A stretch of DNA of 64,000 bases from NCBI GenBank assembly GCA_034401795.1, contig CM067369.1, forward strand, positions 185,940,936-186,004,935. Reading direction: 5' to 3'. Position 1 is the stretch's first letter, and each line of letters begins with the position of its first letter. The notes beneath the pieces were generated by a model, which worked only from the letters and a program-made list of their open reading frames with translations, was not told where the DNA came from and did no database searches. The position numbers and the translations under genes were made by a program. The DNA is from Chaetoderma sp. LZ-2023a. Its lineage: Eukaryota > Mollusca > Caudofoveata > Chaetodermatida > Chaetodermatidae. Positions 10,905 to 25,900 of the stretch are shown piece after piece.

Positions 10905-13900
10905 GTGAGACATACTCAGCGCAAATATATATGAATTTGAGGTTCTCATGCTACGATAACGAGATTAATTTGAATGAGACATGGAGTATTTGTTGTTTTT
11001 ATGTAATTTACCCAGAATGCAATGTTCCGACACTACATGCATATTCATTGCAACAGTTAGCCACCATATTATTTGAGCCTATTGTCTGATCTTACTTGAA
11101 TTCTCAAAGAAAAGTATTTTCTCATCTGTCATGTGTCTGCAATTGATCATTTGTTAACTCTCTTGAGGTGTACATGTGTAGAATGAATAGACCTCAGTAA
11201 CTAGCCAGCTGATGGTTGACTACTTCAGTCATTCTTTATCAACAAAGGGTCGGTTTAAAAAAGTGATTCTCTTAAGTAGTATTGACCTGTAATGGCTTGG
11301 ATAGGGGCCCGGGCCGGGGTTCTCCACAAGAAAATTGTGAAATCTAGAGTGACCTATTGTCTACTGGCCCGATGGAAAAGTTACTGATCTTGCTCCAGCA
11401 TTTACGGTAACTAGAGCTGTTCGGTATTGATATTTTATGTTTGGTACGGTATCAGTATTTTTGGGCCCAATTACCTTGGTATCAGTATGATATTGCATTG
11501 ATACTATACTATACGTTAATAATATCTGTCACTGTAAGACAGTACAGTGTTGTGATGGCTGGCTAGCCCGCTGGTGACGCAAGAATGGGTTATATTCGGC
11601 TACGTTACTTTACAATCACAGTCAATCAGAAAACAACCGAATGTCACAAAAAATAAATCATTAATTGCAATTGGTGAAGTAACGTATTCATATTAATTTT
11701 TATGGCTATTATCGTTTGAGCATGTTAGATTTCTTTGACATTATTACAAAAATCATGATAGTTAAAAAAAACCTTTTACCTTCATATCGCCAGAGAATGT
11801 CGTAAATATCTGAATCTCATCATCAATGCACAAAATCAGTCGCTATTAAATCCATACTAATCTTTATTAAATCCCTCAGATTTCTAAAAAATATTATGGC
11901 CTGCTTCCTTATAAGACTTCTTAGAAACCTAATTCAATAATTGTGGAAAATTTACTGAGGGACATCACGAGAATTGCCCAAGGAAAGTTGATGGAATTCT
12001 CTTCACTTTTGCCCAATTTGTGGCATCCATCTTGGATATTATCATATTATAATTACTACCTAATGCAGCTCTCTGATTGGCTGTTTTGTAACACATCCCG
12101 TAAAGTTGCAAAAATATATCGTAGTTGAATATCTGGATTTGAGCCTAGTTGTGCCAGGATTTAATTTTAAAATAACCACATTTATTGTTTCATCATTCGA
12201 TATGGAGGATTTATCAGGGTTTATTGTGAAAATCACAATTTTTTTCAACCGACCAGTGCTATTTCTGGCTAGCCAGAATCTGCTGCAGTTGCTCCGAATC
12301 ATTGGAGGATTATCCTTACTTGACAACAATAATGGTGCACTAATATTTGGACATGACAAATGCACAAAAGTTAATTTGATTATGTTTTTGTGAGCTGTCT
12401 AACATTTATGAATAAAAAGGTTGAATATTTTGAGATTTGCGCAGCACCGATGTAACGGTATTGAAATTTTGGTAATTTGAGATTTGCTCGGTATGGTATT
12501 TCGGTATTGTCGCGATACTGTATGGTAAATACGGTATACCGAACAGCTCTAACGGTAACTCTGATCAATTTCAAGTAATCAATATGATAAAGGTTGTGTA
12601 TTTTGACAATAAACTTCATCGATGCCGTTGATGTCCTTGACAGTGGCATATTTAGTTAAATTATTGTAAAAGTAATCAGTAGGCAACATGAGGTAGGTGG
12701 TAGCTTCAACATCTCTTAGCCAGCACACATTGGACTCCATACCATACTATAATCTTTTGTACACCTTTGTCATCTTTATCTCTGCGTGATATGCTAATGG
12801 ATGAATCTAGTTTTAGCTATGCCCTGCCCATCTCTAGCTAAGGTCCACCCACACTTTGCCCATGTTGGGAGCTATCGATCCCTGCACTCTCTGAATCTCA
12901 ATTTCTATGCACTCAGGTAAGCTGTTGAATATTTTGAAATTAATTTGAGTGTTGTTGTTGCTGCCTATGGCCGCGAAAGCACCCAGTCCAATTAGTTTCA
13001 AAATATTCAACAGCATGTTTATTAAATAGTAAAGACACAAATCATACAACAATGCTTAGTCCGTCATCAATTAAGCATTTGTGATGAACTTAGCTACCGT
13101 AATTTCTCGACTAAAGGCCGCCCTCGAATATTGGACGCTGTCCCAAATTTGACCAAAATCCGCCCAAAAAACTCTTGTATTCAAGTATAAGACGCTGTTA
13201 GATTTAGAAAAAAATTACGTTTAAAAAATCGAAAATTGGTGTCAAAAATAACCATCAATCCGGTCATATTTAATGCATGACTAAAAATTATCATGATGTT
13301 AGAGAAATTATTAAATAGGACCGCCTAAATATCGTGTATCTTCAATAAAGATTGTTTATTACATCAAAATCAATCTAATTTTGGCATAAAATGTCTCCTT
13401 GAAAACATCGAAATCGCATGATAGAAACAGATTGTAATGGCTCTTTTGCGTTTGGAGGCGCTGTGTGATCTTATGTGCTAACGGGAGTTGGTTATCTGGC
13501 TCTTTTGTGATTGGAGGCGCTGTGTAATCTTATGCGCTAACGGGGTTGGTTATCAAACAGGTACGGGAACATTCAGTTCCTATCGCGCAATGATGATATA
13601 TAGCCATTTCCGAGTTCCGAGTCCAGAATATTTATATCCGAGTACTCGCTCTAATTAGAATAAAGATCTTTTGCGAGTGGAGGCGAATCACGTGATTTAT
13701 ACACATATCTTTTCTCGAAGCCATTTTATGTCAAATTCTGGATTAATTTTGATATAATAAGTGATATGTATTAAAGAATAAGCAATATTTAGGCGCCCCA
13801 ATTTAATAATTTCACTTACGCTTGGTGTTTTTGGAGTATACATTAAACATAGTCGTCAGGCGGTGCGAATTGGCTAGGGTAACATTTAGTTCAATTTCCG

Positions 13901-16900
13901 TGGTATAATCTGTGACTTTTTAAGAAAAATTTCGACCCAAAAATGTGCGGAAGGAATGTTCTCGATTATAGTACGCACCCCCCTTTCTAGTCCATGTGTT
14001 TTGACCAAAAAACTGCATCCTTTAGTCGAGTTTTAACGGTACGTCATTCATGATGTAATTAATTATTAGGTCAGCCTACACATTACGTAGTTGGTAATTG
14101 ATTATTAGGTCAGTCTACACATTACGTAGTTGATTATGATGTCATATGATTGATGGATAAACTGGAATCCTCCATTAATCCCATTGTATAATTAGTTTCT
14201 ATCCGTATGATTATATGCTTTGTTATAGTACAAAATACCTACTCGTATTACCTGTATGGCTGTATCTTATATGTAAATTTAATTATTCTTTGAGCATGTT
14301 TTCCTACTGTTGCAAAAATCATGGCTAAATCCATCCATGCACAGTATTAAAGGTATTCACACCAGAATGCTTGAAAATAAAATGTTCAAATTGTATAATC
14401 TTACAGCCTTAAATTGTGTTCCTGGAAGTAGTGAAACGAAATAAATCTTAGCATATGATGATTTCATTACATATAAATTAATATAATTCTTTAAGTTGTG
14501 AAAATAAATTAGAGGAACGAGTCCCTATTTCAAATTCACAACTAAACAAGAGGCCCAAGGGCCTGTGGCGCTCACATGGACCATTATCATTTGAAACATT
14601 TGCATTTAAATACACATGGTTCTTTACATTAAACAAGATGGACACTGGAAAAACTGCCCAATCAAAATCTGAATGGAAGTTCTGGAGCCTACCACCACAG
14701 GGTTATCCCAGCCAAATTTAGTTGAAATATGTCAAGCAGCTAAGGAGAAGTAGTGTTTTGACAATTTCTGGTAAATTTTTCACAAAAATCTCAGATTTTC
14801 ACCCAAAAAATTTATCAATCAAAATTCTGAATATAGATTCTAGAGCCTACCACCATAGAATCCATCTAGTCAAATTTGTTTTAAATATGTCAAGCAATTA
14901 TGTAGGAGTAGCATTTTGTCCATTTCCGGTAAGTTTTTCAAGAAATGTAAGATTTTCACCCAAAAAATTGATCAATCAAAATTCTGAATAGTTGTTCTAG
15001 AACCTACCACCATAGAATCAGTCTAGCCAAATTTGTTTGAAATATGTCAACTAGCTAAGGAGAAGTAGCATTTTGAAAATTTCCAGTAAATTTTTCATAA
15101 AATCTATGATTTTCACCCACAAAAATTGACCAATCAGAATTCTGAAAAAAATGGATGGAGGATACCTGCTTAGGATCCCTCAAGCTAAATTTGGTTGAAA
15201 TTGGTCAAGCTTTTAAGGAGAAGAAGCCAGGTGAGCTAAAAATTATAATAATTTGTATGGAGTGAAATCATCATACGTTAAGATTTATTTCGTTTCATTA
15301 CATCTCGACACATGATTTAAGCCTCTAAAAGTTGACAATTTTAACAAATTTATTTTCAGGCATTTTGGTGTGAATATGCACCTTTAACATGTTTAAGTAC
15401 CAGTGCCAGATCCATCATAATAGTGCAGGTTACAATATATTGTGCCAATCTGCTCCTCCTACACTCGCAATGCATTGCGATGGCAACTATAGTACTTAGC
15501 GATAGGGCTGGGCGGTTTACCGGTTTCACACCGTCTCATGGTTTTTTATGGCGACGGTTTAAAAACCATTACGAAAATAAAAAAAACGAAAAACGGTCTG
15601 TAAGATCGCCATTGCGCAAAATCTGGTGACTGTCCTAAACTAGTTTGTTCTTGACTTGCAGTTTAATATTATCATCTAGTGTAACCATTTGCTACTAGAC
15701 ACATAAAATACAGTCATCTATAACTATTAACCATGGGAAAGCAAGGGTGAAATCCCGACAAATCGGCCGAGGACGACCCTCAGCAAATATGATTTGATTT
15801 GCCAGCAATGAATTTTACATGACGTAAGCTCTGCAGGTTCAATGTAAGATTGAATAATTTGAAAATCTAAATTTCTTTGCAACAAATAATCCTTTTTTCA
15901 ATTCGAGTTTGTGCTATGTTTAATTAGGATTCCAAATGTGACATGATACAAAAAAAAATCAAGAAACGCGCTGCGAAAACAACGATGCTATACAATGAAC
16001 TCCCAATCCAAACAAATCATTATTTCCCTTAGCTTTCGACAAACATAAAATGATCCATCACGGACTAAGACATACGAGACAAATTGCTTGAATGCCCGAG
16101 AAATGAAAATGATTAAGTCGCTTCTTACGTTGACGGAGTAGTTACGGGTAAAATACACCTCTTAGCCTCTCAAATACGAGCAGGCGTAATGTGATTGGTT
16201 GTCAACAAATTCTTCCGCCGGGATATTCACTACTATCGATTTTATGAATGAAATTCGTAGTATTTTTTATCACGTGACTTCTGCTCGATAGGCGTTAGAA
16301 TCACATCGTTTTGTTTTACGGCCCGGTCTTTTTCGTCTTCGTATATCTTCAAGTATTGAGTGTTGATTTAAGTAGATTTAAGTTAGATTCACGAATCATT
16401 GCGTTTATGTTGTCAAATTATCATAATCTCTTTATTATATAACATATGAACCTCGAAAAATAGTCAAACACATTTTTTGTGAGAATTCTTGAGGCACAAT
16501 TTCTGGGAAATGACTGCTCTTTAGTTACATGCTGAATGACATTCACCCGTTTGACCGACAGTTTATTGAGAAGTATTACTAAATACCGAGTACTCAAACA
16601 CAAACACAACTTTCTAGACTAGATCATACTGTAGGTGGTTATACAAACTCTAACTGTGCGGTACTCTACTAGGAGCCTAAACTCGCTCTCATATCCGGGT
16701 TCCTACTTACACGCGTTAGATTTTACTACGCTTTCAAAAATAGTTAGCTAATAAGTGTTGAAAATCAACATTTTAGTAGTTAGAGTGTTATTTTCATGAC
16801 ATCACATGAACCAGACTTTATTCATTTTATTTATTTTAACTACTATTTTGAGATAGATAGCGTCGAAGTGAGCAGTCGTACGTAGTTACCGTTCTAATTT

Positions 16901-19900
16901 CGTGGCAATTTACGTCAGTTGTCAAATCGCAAAATACATGTACTGTAGCTAATGAAAACGGCATATTTTCATATTTCAAATTATTTTCGATCATTCTAAC
17001 CCCTTAAACCGGTATTTCGTTAATACCGGTTTAATTAGTGATACCGTCACCGGTTTTCTTTTAGGCCAAACCGCCCAGCCCTACTTAGCGATTCTCATTT
17101 GGCTATGGAATACATTTCTAGTCATTTGGGTACGAAAATGAGATAGAGCAGCATAGACATTCATATTTATAACCTGGCTTGCGGGGTGTATATAGTAATC
17201 TGTGTCAGTGAGTGCGTCCATATGTCTGTGCATCCATCCCTGATCTTTTGTCTAGACCATAATTTCAACGGTTTCCACATATAGTCACCAAATCTGGTAT
17301 ATGGATGGAATGTGACCTAAAGCGTGACCTACTTTGTTTGTTCATTGAACATCATAGATTATTCTTGTCTCGGCTGTAGTGTCAAAGGTTTTATGTATGC
17401 AGTGTCCAAACTTGGTATTTCTCAAGGGAAGTTGAGATGTAAAGAATCAAGGCTGCTGTGTTGTTGTTACAATTCTTGTCAAATCCTTAGGATTCGTCTT
17501 ATAACCGATGGCCTTTCTAGTTGAAATTCCTATGTTCCAGGTGAGCGATACAGTCCCCTTGGGCCTTTTGTTATTATTGGTCCCCTACCAGTAAAACCTG
17601 AGTGGGGGTGGGGTGGACTATAGGTATGCACTCTGTCTGTCTTCCATCCGTCTGTCGCAATTGGTTTCCCCCCTTTCGACTTATGAAATACGAAAACTAT
17701 CCATTTTCCGCACTTTTGTTTGCACTCGTTTAAAGGATTCAGATGAGAATTGGTAGGTTGCTTTGTTATAGGCCATTATAGAGCAGGTTTTAGTTTCTGA
17801 TATTTTCATAAATTTTCCCCCCTTCTGACTTATGAAATACAAAAAATATTAGTTTTCTAAAAATAATTTCGCAGCCCTTAGAGATATTCAACAGAGAATT
17901 GGTACATTGCTTTGCTATGAGAAGTTACAGAGCAAGTTTGAGTTTCATGTGTTTGCGTCAATTTCTGTTGGAGTTATGTCCCCTTTCAACTTATGAAATA
18001 CAAACGTATCAGCTTTCAAGACTTTATCGTTCTCCTTCACCATATATAACTGAAACTTGTTTTTTTGCTTTGTTATGAGAAGTTACAGATTACGTTCAAG
18101 TTTCAGCTGCTTCTGTCAATTATTAATGGAGTTTTTGACTGTAAATATCTAAAGATTTATATCAGCAGATAGTAGGGCACATAATACTTAAAGAATGCTT
18201 GTTATTATTATTATTATTATTATTATTTAGGCGCCACTGTATATTCCCTTGGTAATCGCGTGTCACAGATACAGACAGATATTATGACTAACGGTCCTGT
18301 AGAAGCTGCCTTTTCAGTCTATGAAGATTTACTGACTTATAAGTCTGGTATGTACAAGACCTGAATCTGCCAATGCATAATAAACCCAGAGTTTATAACA
18401 TCAGTGTAGGGTGTGCGGTAGTGCGGCAGAGGGGAAGGGGTTGGGGAAGCCTACTGGCTAATGGCTCTAACCATATGGCTGGTGCCTAGAAACTCCATGG
18501 TGTGGAGATGGTAATGTTGATGGATCTGACTTTCATCCTTGAACTGAAGCCAAGCATCAGGTATACATCAGCGTTGTGGCTTATCATGATCTGCCAATCA
18601 CAATAAGCCCAGAATCTCCATTTCAAGGAAACCCTTGGCAGTAACTGAAAACATTCAAATTATTTTCGATGGTCAATGTTATCTCAGGTCATTCCAGTTC
18701 AAGTGAGAATTGAATTGACAAGTGGGTATGTGCCTTTAGTAACATGTTGTGGATTGCACACATGCAGTCCATTATTATAGGCTGGTTTGACTGTACATGT
18801 ACTTTATTTTCGTAGCCCATATTCATCGGAATGTAAAAGCTAGAATGTTAACCCTTTAAGCCTTAAATACTTCCAATAAAATTTCAATTCTCTCAAAGAA
18901 AATATCAATTTGCAGACCAAGAGAAGACTATTTTAGAAAATTTACCACTGGAATGACTGGCTCGGTTATCGAGCCAGTCATTACAGTTGTAAATTTTCAA
19001 AAATTATCTTCACTTGGTCTGCAAATGGACATTTCTGAAGACCAATGCGGAGGCCATTTTTGGCTGTTATGAGTGTTAAAGGGTTAAGTATTTTAAAACT
19101 AAATGTGCAAAAAATTGTTGCGGTGTTAAGGAGCAACAATTTTCATCAAGTGTAGTTTCAAAATATTCAACTCTTCTCTGGCATGCTTATATAGAATTTT
19201 CATGTTCTGTTCCTATTTGGTGCTTCAGCGTAGTTAAATTGGCACAGTCATATTACAACCATGAAGCGTATAGACCAATACAGCCTATTTCCTAACATAA
19301 CTATATAATATACAACCAGAATGATAGAGGAGGCGGTAGCTCAGGCATTAACGAGCAGAGCTGTGAAACCGACAACCCCGGGATCACGTCTCTGTTCGGC
19401 CAACTGACGATCGCTGGAAACATAGGCAATCTCCTTCGCTCCTCGTCGCCTCTCCACCCAGTAGTATAAATGGGTACCAGTGTAAAAACTGGGGAAGTTA
19501 CCAATAATAGACTGAAATAAAACCAGCCTAGAATGGCGTGAATGTGACCTGGAATCAGGGACTCGATAGACGGCAACAAAACCAATAACTTCTGAGCCAG
19601 AATGATCTCTAGTCATAGACATATAGTAAAATGCTGGCATTGATAAACTGGGAAATACACTGAAACATCACATTAAAAAATCAAATATCTTTCTTCAATG
19701 ATCACGTGAATTGATAGCTCGAGATCACTTTAACACATTAATGGCCAAATTTGGTCAAGTATATTAAAATATTTGCTTATTGAATGTCCATTTGCAGGTC
19801 AAAAGATTATTTTTGAAAATTTACCACTGGAATGACTGGCTCGATTATCGAACCAGTGATTCCAGTCGTAAATTTTCGAAAATAGATTTCTCTTGGCTTG

Positions 19901-22900
19901 TAACTGAACATTCCTCAAGACCACTGCAGAGGCGTGTTTTGGCTGGTTTAGTCATAAAATGGTTAATGTGGTAATCATATCCTTTACAAGTTTATTTCTG
20001 ATTTTCACACTCAAATTAATGATTTTTGTAGTTAAATAAATGTTTAAATCTGGATAAAAAAGAACTTTATTCAACGGGCATTCAAATCTGATTTTTTTTT
20101 CTTAGGATTTTTGTGATAGTTTGTTGAGTTGTCTAAAACGAATGAAAGCTTAATGATGGGTTAATGTTAGCTATTGATCCATGATTTGTGAGAATCATTG
20201 TACTGTTGGTTATTTAGTATATTAATTTGTACTTTGTTGCATGCAGGTGTGTATCAGCACAAGACTGGCCAGCTTCTCGGCGAACACGCTGTCCGTATGC
20301 TAGGCTGGGGAGTTGAGGATAAAACTCCATATTGGCTTATTGCTAACTCATGGAATACTGACTGGGGCGATAAAGGTTTGTTTCTTGTTAATTATTATTG
20401 CATCTCATTTAGCTATCACATTTTTTAATACAACACTTCTCGCTTCCAAAAATAGGATTGAGTAATATCACAAGATTTATATATTTTTCTAATGATAGGT
20501 AGCCTTCAGAAACATCTCGGATAGTTCGCCTTGCTTGCTAAAGCGTGTGTGTGCCATCTCATTTAGTTATCACATTTGTGAATGCACCGCTTCTCACCTC
20601 CAAAAACTGGAGATTAAGCAAAATCACATGATTTATATATTTTCGCGACGCCATTTAATCTTAAATTTAGGATTAATTTTGATTTTATAGACCATATTTA
20701 TTTTAAAATATGCAATATTATACCACTCTAGGTAATAATTTCACTCCCGCGATGGTGGTTTTGAGGTATATAGTAATGTAGTAAGAAAATGTACCAGTAA
20801 ATTGCATTAAATTTTTGTGTTATTGTCTTATTTTGCACAAGTTTAGAGAATGAGCTTCAACTTTTCACATCAAGAGTATACTTACCACCCTAATACTCTG
20901 GAAATGATGGGAGAAATGAAGAAGACAATCACGGATCTTGTCCTGGAGTTGCTTCGTAGCTTGCTTCCTGGTTCAAGTTCGTCATTGTCTTCCTCATTTG
21001 CTCCAGGACAGAGTGTTTCCGTCTCTGGGTCTGGTTCTCTTAGGAAACCAGTTTTCGTGGTAGACCCAGAGATGGCTCCCGCTAGTCTGGCGCTGAGTCT
21101 TGCCTCGCCCGTGGACCTGGGAGTGAAAGCCATGGCTTTGAGCATTCGTTTATCAAACGTTCTAGAGCAGCGTAAGGCTAAAGGTATCAGCACCTCGTGC
21201 GATACCCCTCCTGCCCGGGCTGAGTTTGATCCCTTTTCAAGCTTGGCATCTAATCTTTCCGGGCAGGAAGAAGAGGACACTGTTATGGCCTACCGATGAG
21301 CCGATGGCCATGGAAATCCATCCGCAAACCCCCAGGGGCGCATGGGTAACCTTTTCCATGGAACTACTTCTTCGGGAGTAGGTTTCACGGCTCTTGGCCT
21401 GCTTGGAGCCGATGGCCTTCCATACCGTATCCCTCGGCTTGCCGAGAGTTACTGTGAGGAAGTCCCGGACTATGATGTCATGCATGTAGCCCCCCCCCCC
21501 CCCATGACGCCGTGGATCCGGCTCCTGGAATAATCACAGCGCAAGCCATGCCAGCCATTGCGGGTCCATATGGCTTCCCTGGCTATCCAGTGATATTTCC
21601 AGCTCCAGCTGCTACCCCAGCAGTGAATGTGGTTGAGGATGACGAAGGCCCTGGGCTCGTCGAACATTCACAGGTAGCCACCGAGGAGGACTGGCTGGAT
21701 GCTTGCCAATGGCTGGTGAACATCAAGCCGGAACTCAAGTTGGATTAATCGGTTTCCCAGCGGGACCAACGCCCGTGTTTGGGAGGGAAGCCGGTGACGA
21801 GCTCGATGCCATCGCTCCCGTATGCAGAGCATATCATGGATATGTTCGCTGCGGCAGAGACATCCATTCAGCCGAATGGATGCCTTGCGAAGGCCCCTCG
21901 CGAGGTGGCACGGTGCTGCCGTATCAGTTCTGATCTATATCAGAAGTATGGCGTCAATGCAAAGCCGTGTACGGATGACCGTGTGGCTTTGGGAGAAGAC
22001 ACGTGGCCAGAGTCCCAGTCTGACAAGGGACCCTTGTGCACTAGCGCTTTGCGCAACACAAATTCCGCTCTGCGGGACACGGAGGAAAGTACGAGAAGAG
22101 CCATCTCGGCTCTCTCGAATGTTTCCGAGCTGCTACAGGTGGTAGTAGTGGCATAAGTGACCCACCAAGAGTCTCTTACAGTCCAGATAGCCATCCAGGA
22201 CAGCATTAACCTGGCTCTGGACTGTATGACGAGATCCGTAACCAGGAGTTTACAGGTGAGACAAACATTTGCCCTGGACAATTTGTGCCCCTCGCAGGAG
22301 CTGTACAATCGGCTTCTTCGGACGCCGATGTTATGTCCGGGGTAGTTTGGAGGTGAAGGATGCCTGCACCTCCAGCAAACCGTAAACCTGGTGAACAACC
22401 AAATGGTGCTGCCTGAGCAGTTTGAAGTGCTCTGCAGGCGGCATGTTCGAGCAGCGCCACCTGCCTTCCACACTCAGCAGGCTAGAGGTGGTGTTGGTGG
22501 CTTGCCAGAGGTCAACCACCTGCGCAGCGTCGGCCATGGCAATGCCAGCGTAAGCCAGCTATGGGGGAGCGAAGGACCCTACAGTGCAACCCGCCAGGCA
22601 GCCCATGTACCGAGGTGAGCGTGGCGCTGGAAGAGGAGCGCGGGGTTCTGGTCGTTGGAGTCGAGCCTGATTGGTCGGCACCCACAAGGATGACACCAGT
22701 GCTGCTAGGACAGCCACCAGAGACAGGGCAGCTCTGGCACTTCTTGGGTCCACCTCAATCATGAGGCGGACCTGTGGGAGGCCGTCTGGCCTTGCACATG
22801 CAAGAGTGGTAGCGGATTACTCAGGATCGCTCAGTCTTGCGATGGCTTTCATTCAGTTACCATCCTGACTTGATACCAGGCCAGCCATCGCACTTGTCTC

Positions 22901-25900
22901 TGGTTCTGATCTGGACTCAAAGTCCATGAGATCCAGATCAACGGCTGTGTATAGAGGAAGAAATTCAATCCCTCATACAGAAACATGCAATTTAACCCAC
23001 ACAGAAATGTCTGGGTTACTAATCAACCGTGTTCCTAGTAACAAAAAGCACTGGAGGGTGGAGACCAATTCTCAACCTCAAACCTCCCAACAGGTTTATC
23101 CTCACACCAAGTTTCAAAATGTAAACTGTAAGAACGGTGTTAGCAGGATTGAGGAAGAGAATGTGGACGTCATCAATAGATCTAAAAGATGCTTATTTTC
23201 ACATTCCCATTGCGAAGAGCCTCCATCGGTTCCTGAGATTTGCATTTCGAGGCCACCAATGGGAATTCAGGGTTTTCCCATTCCACAGGCAGCCTTATGC
23301 CAGCGGCCTATCCAGTTATTTATCATGACACAGTGGACCCAGAGTACAGGATTCCTGGACTCAAGGGTGTCAGTGTTGGAACCTCTTATTCACTACCTTC
23401 AATGGTGGATGAAAAGAGAAAATCTCCTGGCGGGGGTAACGTTGTCACCTCCCCACCCTCAATTAATGATGTACACAGATGCATCAATGGAGGGATGGGG
23501 AGCTTGACTGGAAGAAGACAACATATCAGGGCTTTGGAATCTGGATCAGTCAAAAGAATATATCAATCTGCTAGAAATGCGAGCAGTAGTCTTAGCCATG
23601 GAACACTTCCTACAGAAGGTCAAGGGCAAGATTGTTCTGGTTCGATCAGACAATAAAACAGTAGTGACTTACAGAAACCGCCAGGGCGGAACGAAGTCAC
23701 CCAGATGACATGGAAACTGCTTTGCTGGTGCCAGATCATGGGATTTCCCTGAAAGCAGTTCATATTCTGGGAAGGCTAAATCTATTAGCAGACTCATTGA
23801 GCGGAAGAATGAGCATTCTTCTCATGGAATGGCAACTAAATCAATGTGTGGTGGACCGTCTGTTCAACCACTGGGGCAAGCCCAACATAGATTTTTTCGC
23901 AATGAACAAGAATGCGAAGATGACGATGTACGTCTCTCCGATTCCAGATCCGAGCGCTATCGCAATAGATGCGTTAGCTATCAGTTGGGAGGGAATGTAT
24001 GCATACGCATTCCCGCCAGCAATCGTGATTCCAAAAGTTCTCCAGACAATCAGGCAGCAGGAATGCCAAGTGCTTCTGATCGCCCCAAATTGGCCAAGCC
24101 GATCATGGTATACGGATCTGCTGGACCTGGTCTGCAATCCTGTTCCTCTGCCTCTGATGGACGACATAATCTTCCAGGGCAAGGCCTTGCACAACAACCC
24201 GTCAATGTTTTGATTGACTGCGTGCATATTGTCAAGGAATCAGTAGTTAAGGAGGGCTTTTCTGAGCAAGCAGCCATGTTTATGGCAAGAGCCAGAAGGG
24301 GGTCAACCTCCAGAGCATATAATTATAAAATCAACAGATTTGCTAAATGGTGCTCAAAAAGATGTATTAATCCAATGGATGCATCTATTCAGGTAGTAGC
24401 CGATTTCTTCTGTCACCTTTTTGATGCCTATAGCCTCAAGCCTAACTCTGTTGCTGGCTACAAGTCAGCTTTAATGTCAGTTATCCCTTGCTTGGCTATT
24501 AGGGGAAGTGATGAAGTATGTAATCTAAATACTTTAATCAAAGGCATGGGTAATCTTAGACCAAGGAATTCTCCAGTGATTCCGTCTTGGAGTTTATCGT
24601 TAGTACTTCAAAGTATTAGCGAATAAACCCTTTGAACCAGTAAGCTCCATTTCCATGAAAATGTTGATGCGTAAAACAGTTTTTCTGATTGCTGCAACTG
24701 CAGCCAGACGAAGAAGTGAAATACATGCTTTGTCAGCAGAGCCAGACCATGTTGTGGTTACAGGGGAAGGCCTCAGACTTCTACCTAGAGTTAACTTTAT
24801 GGTGAAAACCGAAAACCGGTCTTTAAAATATCCTGGTCAGCCTATAGTTTTACCTGCTTTAACTAGGTTTGATCCTAATTCAAAGGCTTGGTGTCCTGTT
24901 CGTGCATTAACACATTATAAACAATGTACACAGCAATGGCAGATGGACCCTAGCACTTTATGGCTATCTTACATTGAACCCCATGGGAGAGCGTATAAAG
25001 ATACCATTTCTAGGTGGATTGTGGAATGCATTCAGCATTGCCACAAAGCCGCCACAGGAAAACAAGTTGACATGGTCAAGGCTCACAGTGTCCGTGGCGT
25101 AGTGACATCCATGGCTCTGTTTAACGGAGTGTCGGTGGATAACATTATGTCGGTAGCGCAATGGCACTGTGAGTAGTTTTACAGATCATTACCTCCGTGA
25201 CACGTCAAATCCGCTTGCCTTATCGATTTTACATAAACGTTAAACTGTATATATTTGTAAATATTGTTCATAAGGCTATTGACTCACACACAGTGCAATT
25301 TAGTGGGGGAATCCCCGCTTTTCCATACTGTTCCTATCATTGGCAGCAGTGATTAAAGGGAATCTCGTCAAAATAGGTTAGTCCTATATTTGGTGATCGT
25401 TATTAGTCCCCTACCGGTAAAACTGGTGGGGGGGGTGGTGGGGTGGGGGGGCGGTGGACTATAGGTTTGCACCCCGTCTGTCCGTCCATCTGTCACAGTT
25501 GGTTTTCCACACTTTTTTTCACAGTCCTTCAAGGTATTCAACTGAGAATTGGTTTATTGCTTTGTTATGAGAAGTTACAGACCAACATCGAGTTTCAGGC
25601 GTATGCGTCAATTTTTTATGGAGTTATGCCCCCTTTCGAGTTAAGAAATACGAAAAATATCAGCTCGCCGCACTTTTTCACACTCTTTCAAGATATTTAA
25701 GCGAAAATCAGTGCATCGCTTTAGTATAAGGAGTTACAGAGCAAGTTCGAGTTTCAGACACTCGTCAATTTTTCATGGAGTTATGCCCCCTTTCGTCTTA
25801 GGAAATATGAAAAATATTAGTTTTCCGCACCTTTTTTCACAGTCTTTCAAGATAGTATACTGAGAATTGCTACATAGCTTTGTTCTGAGAAGTTACAGCA

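Larger units (their letters stand above)
10905..18230 (+). other. Cathepsin B intron (7.3 kb) loaded with DNA transposons
   Basis: It contains, in order, two hAT-like non-autonomous elements, an H1 MITE carrying a TA-MITE, a TTAA-flanked composite element and a GTCCCCTACC-ended tandem element. 10905-11411 and 12560-12805 hold nothing else recognisable. Confidence 0.8.
18348..20246 (+). other. Cathepsin B intron (1.9 kb) with an H2 MITE pair and a SINE
   Basis: Contains H2 MITEs at 18852-19083 and 19734-19962 and a SINE near 19325-19640. 18348-18850 shows no other feature. Confidence 0.8.

Noticed and set aside
20882..21280. 132-codon - strand frame
   Set aside because: Antisense shadow of the DIRS gag-like ORF.
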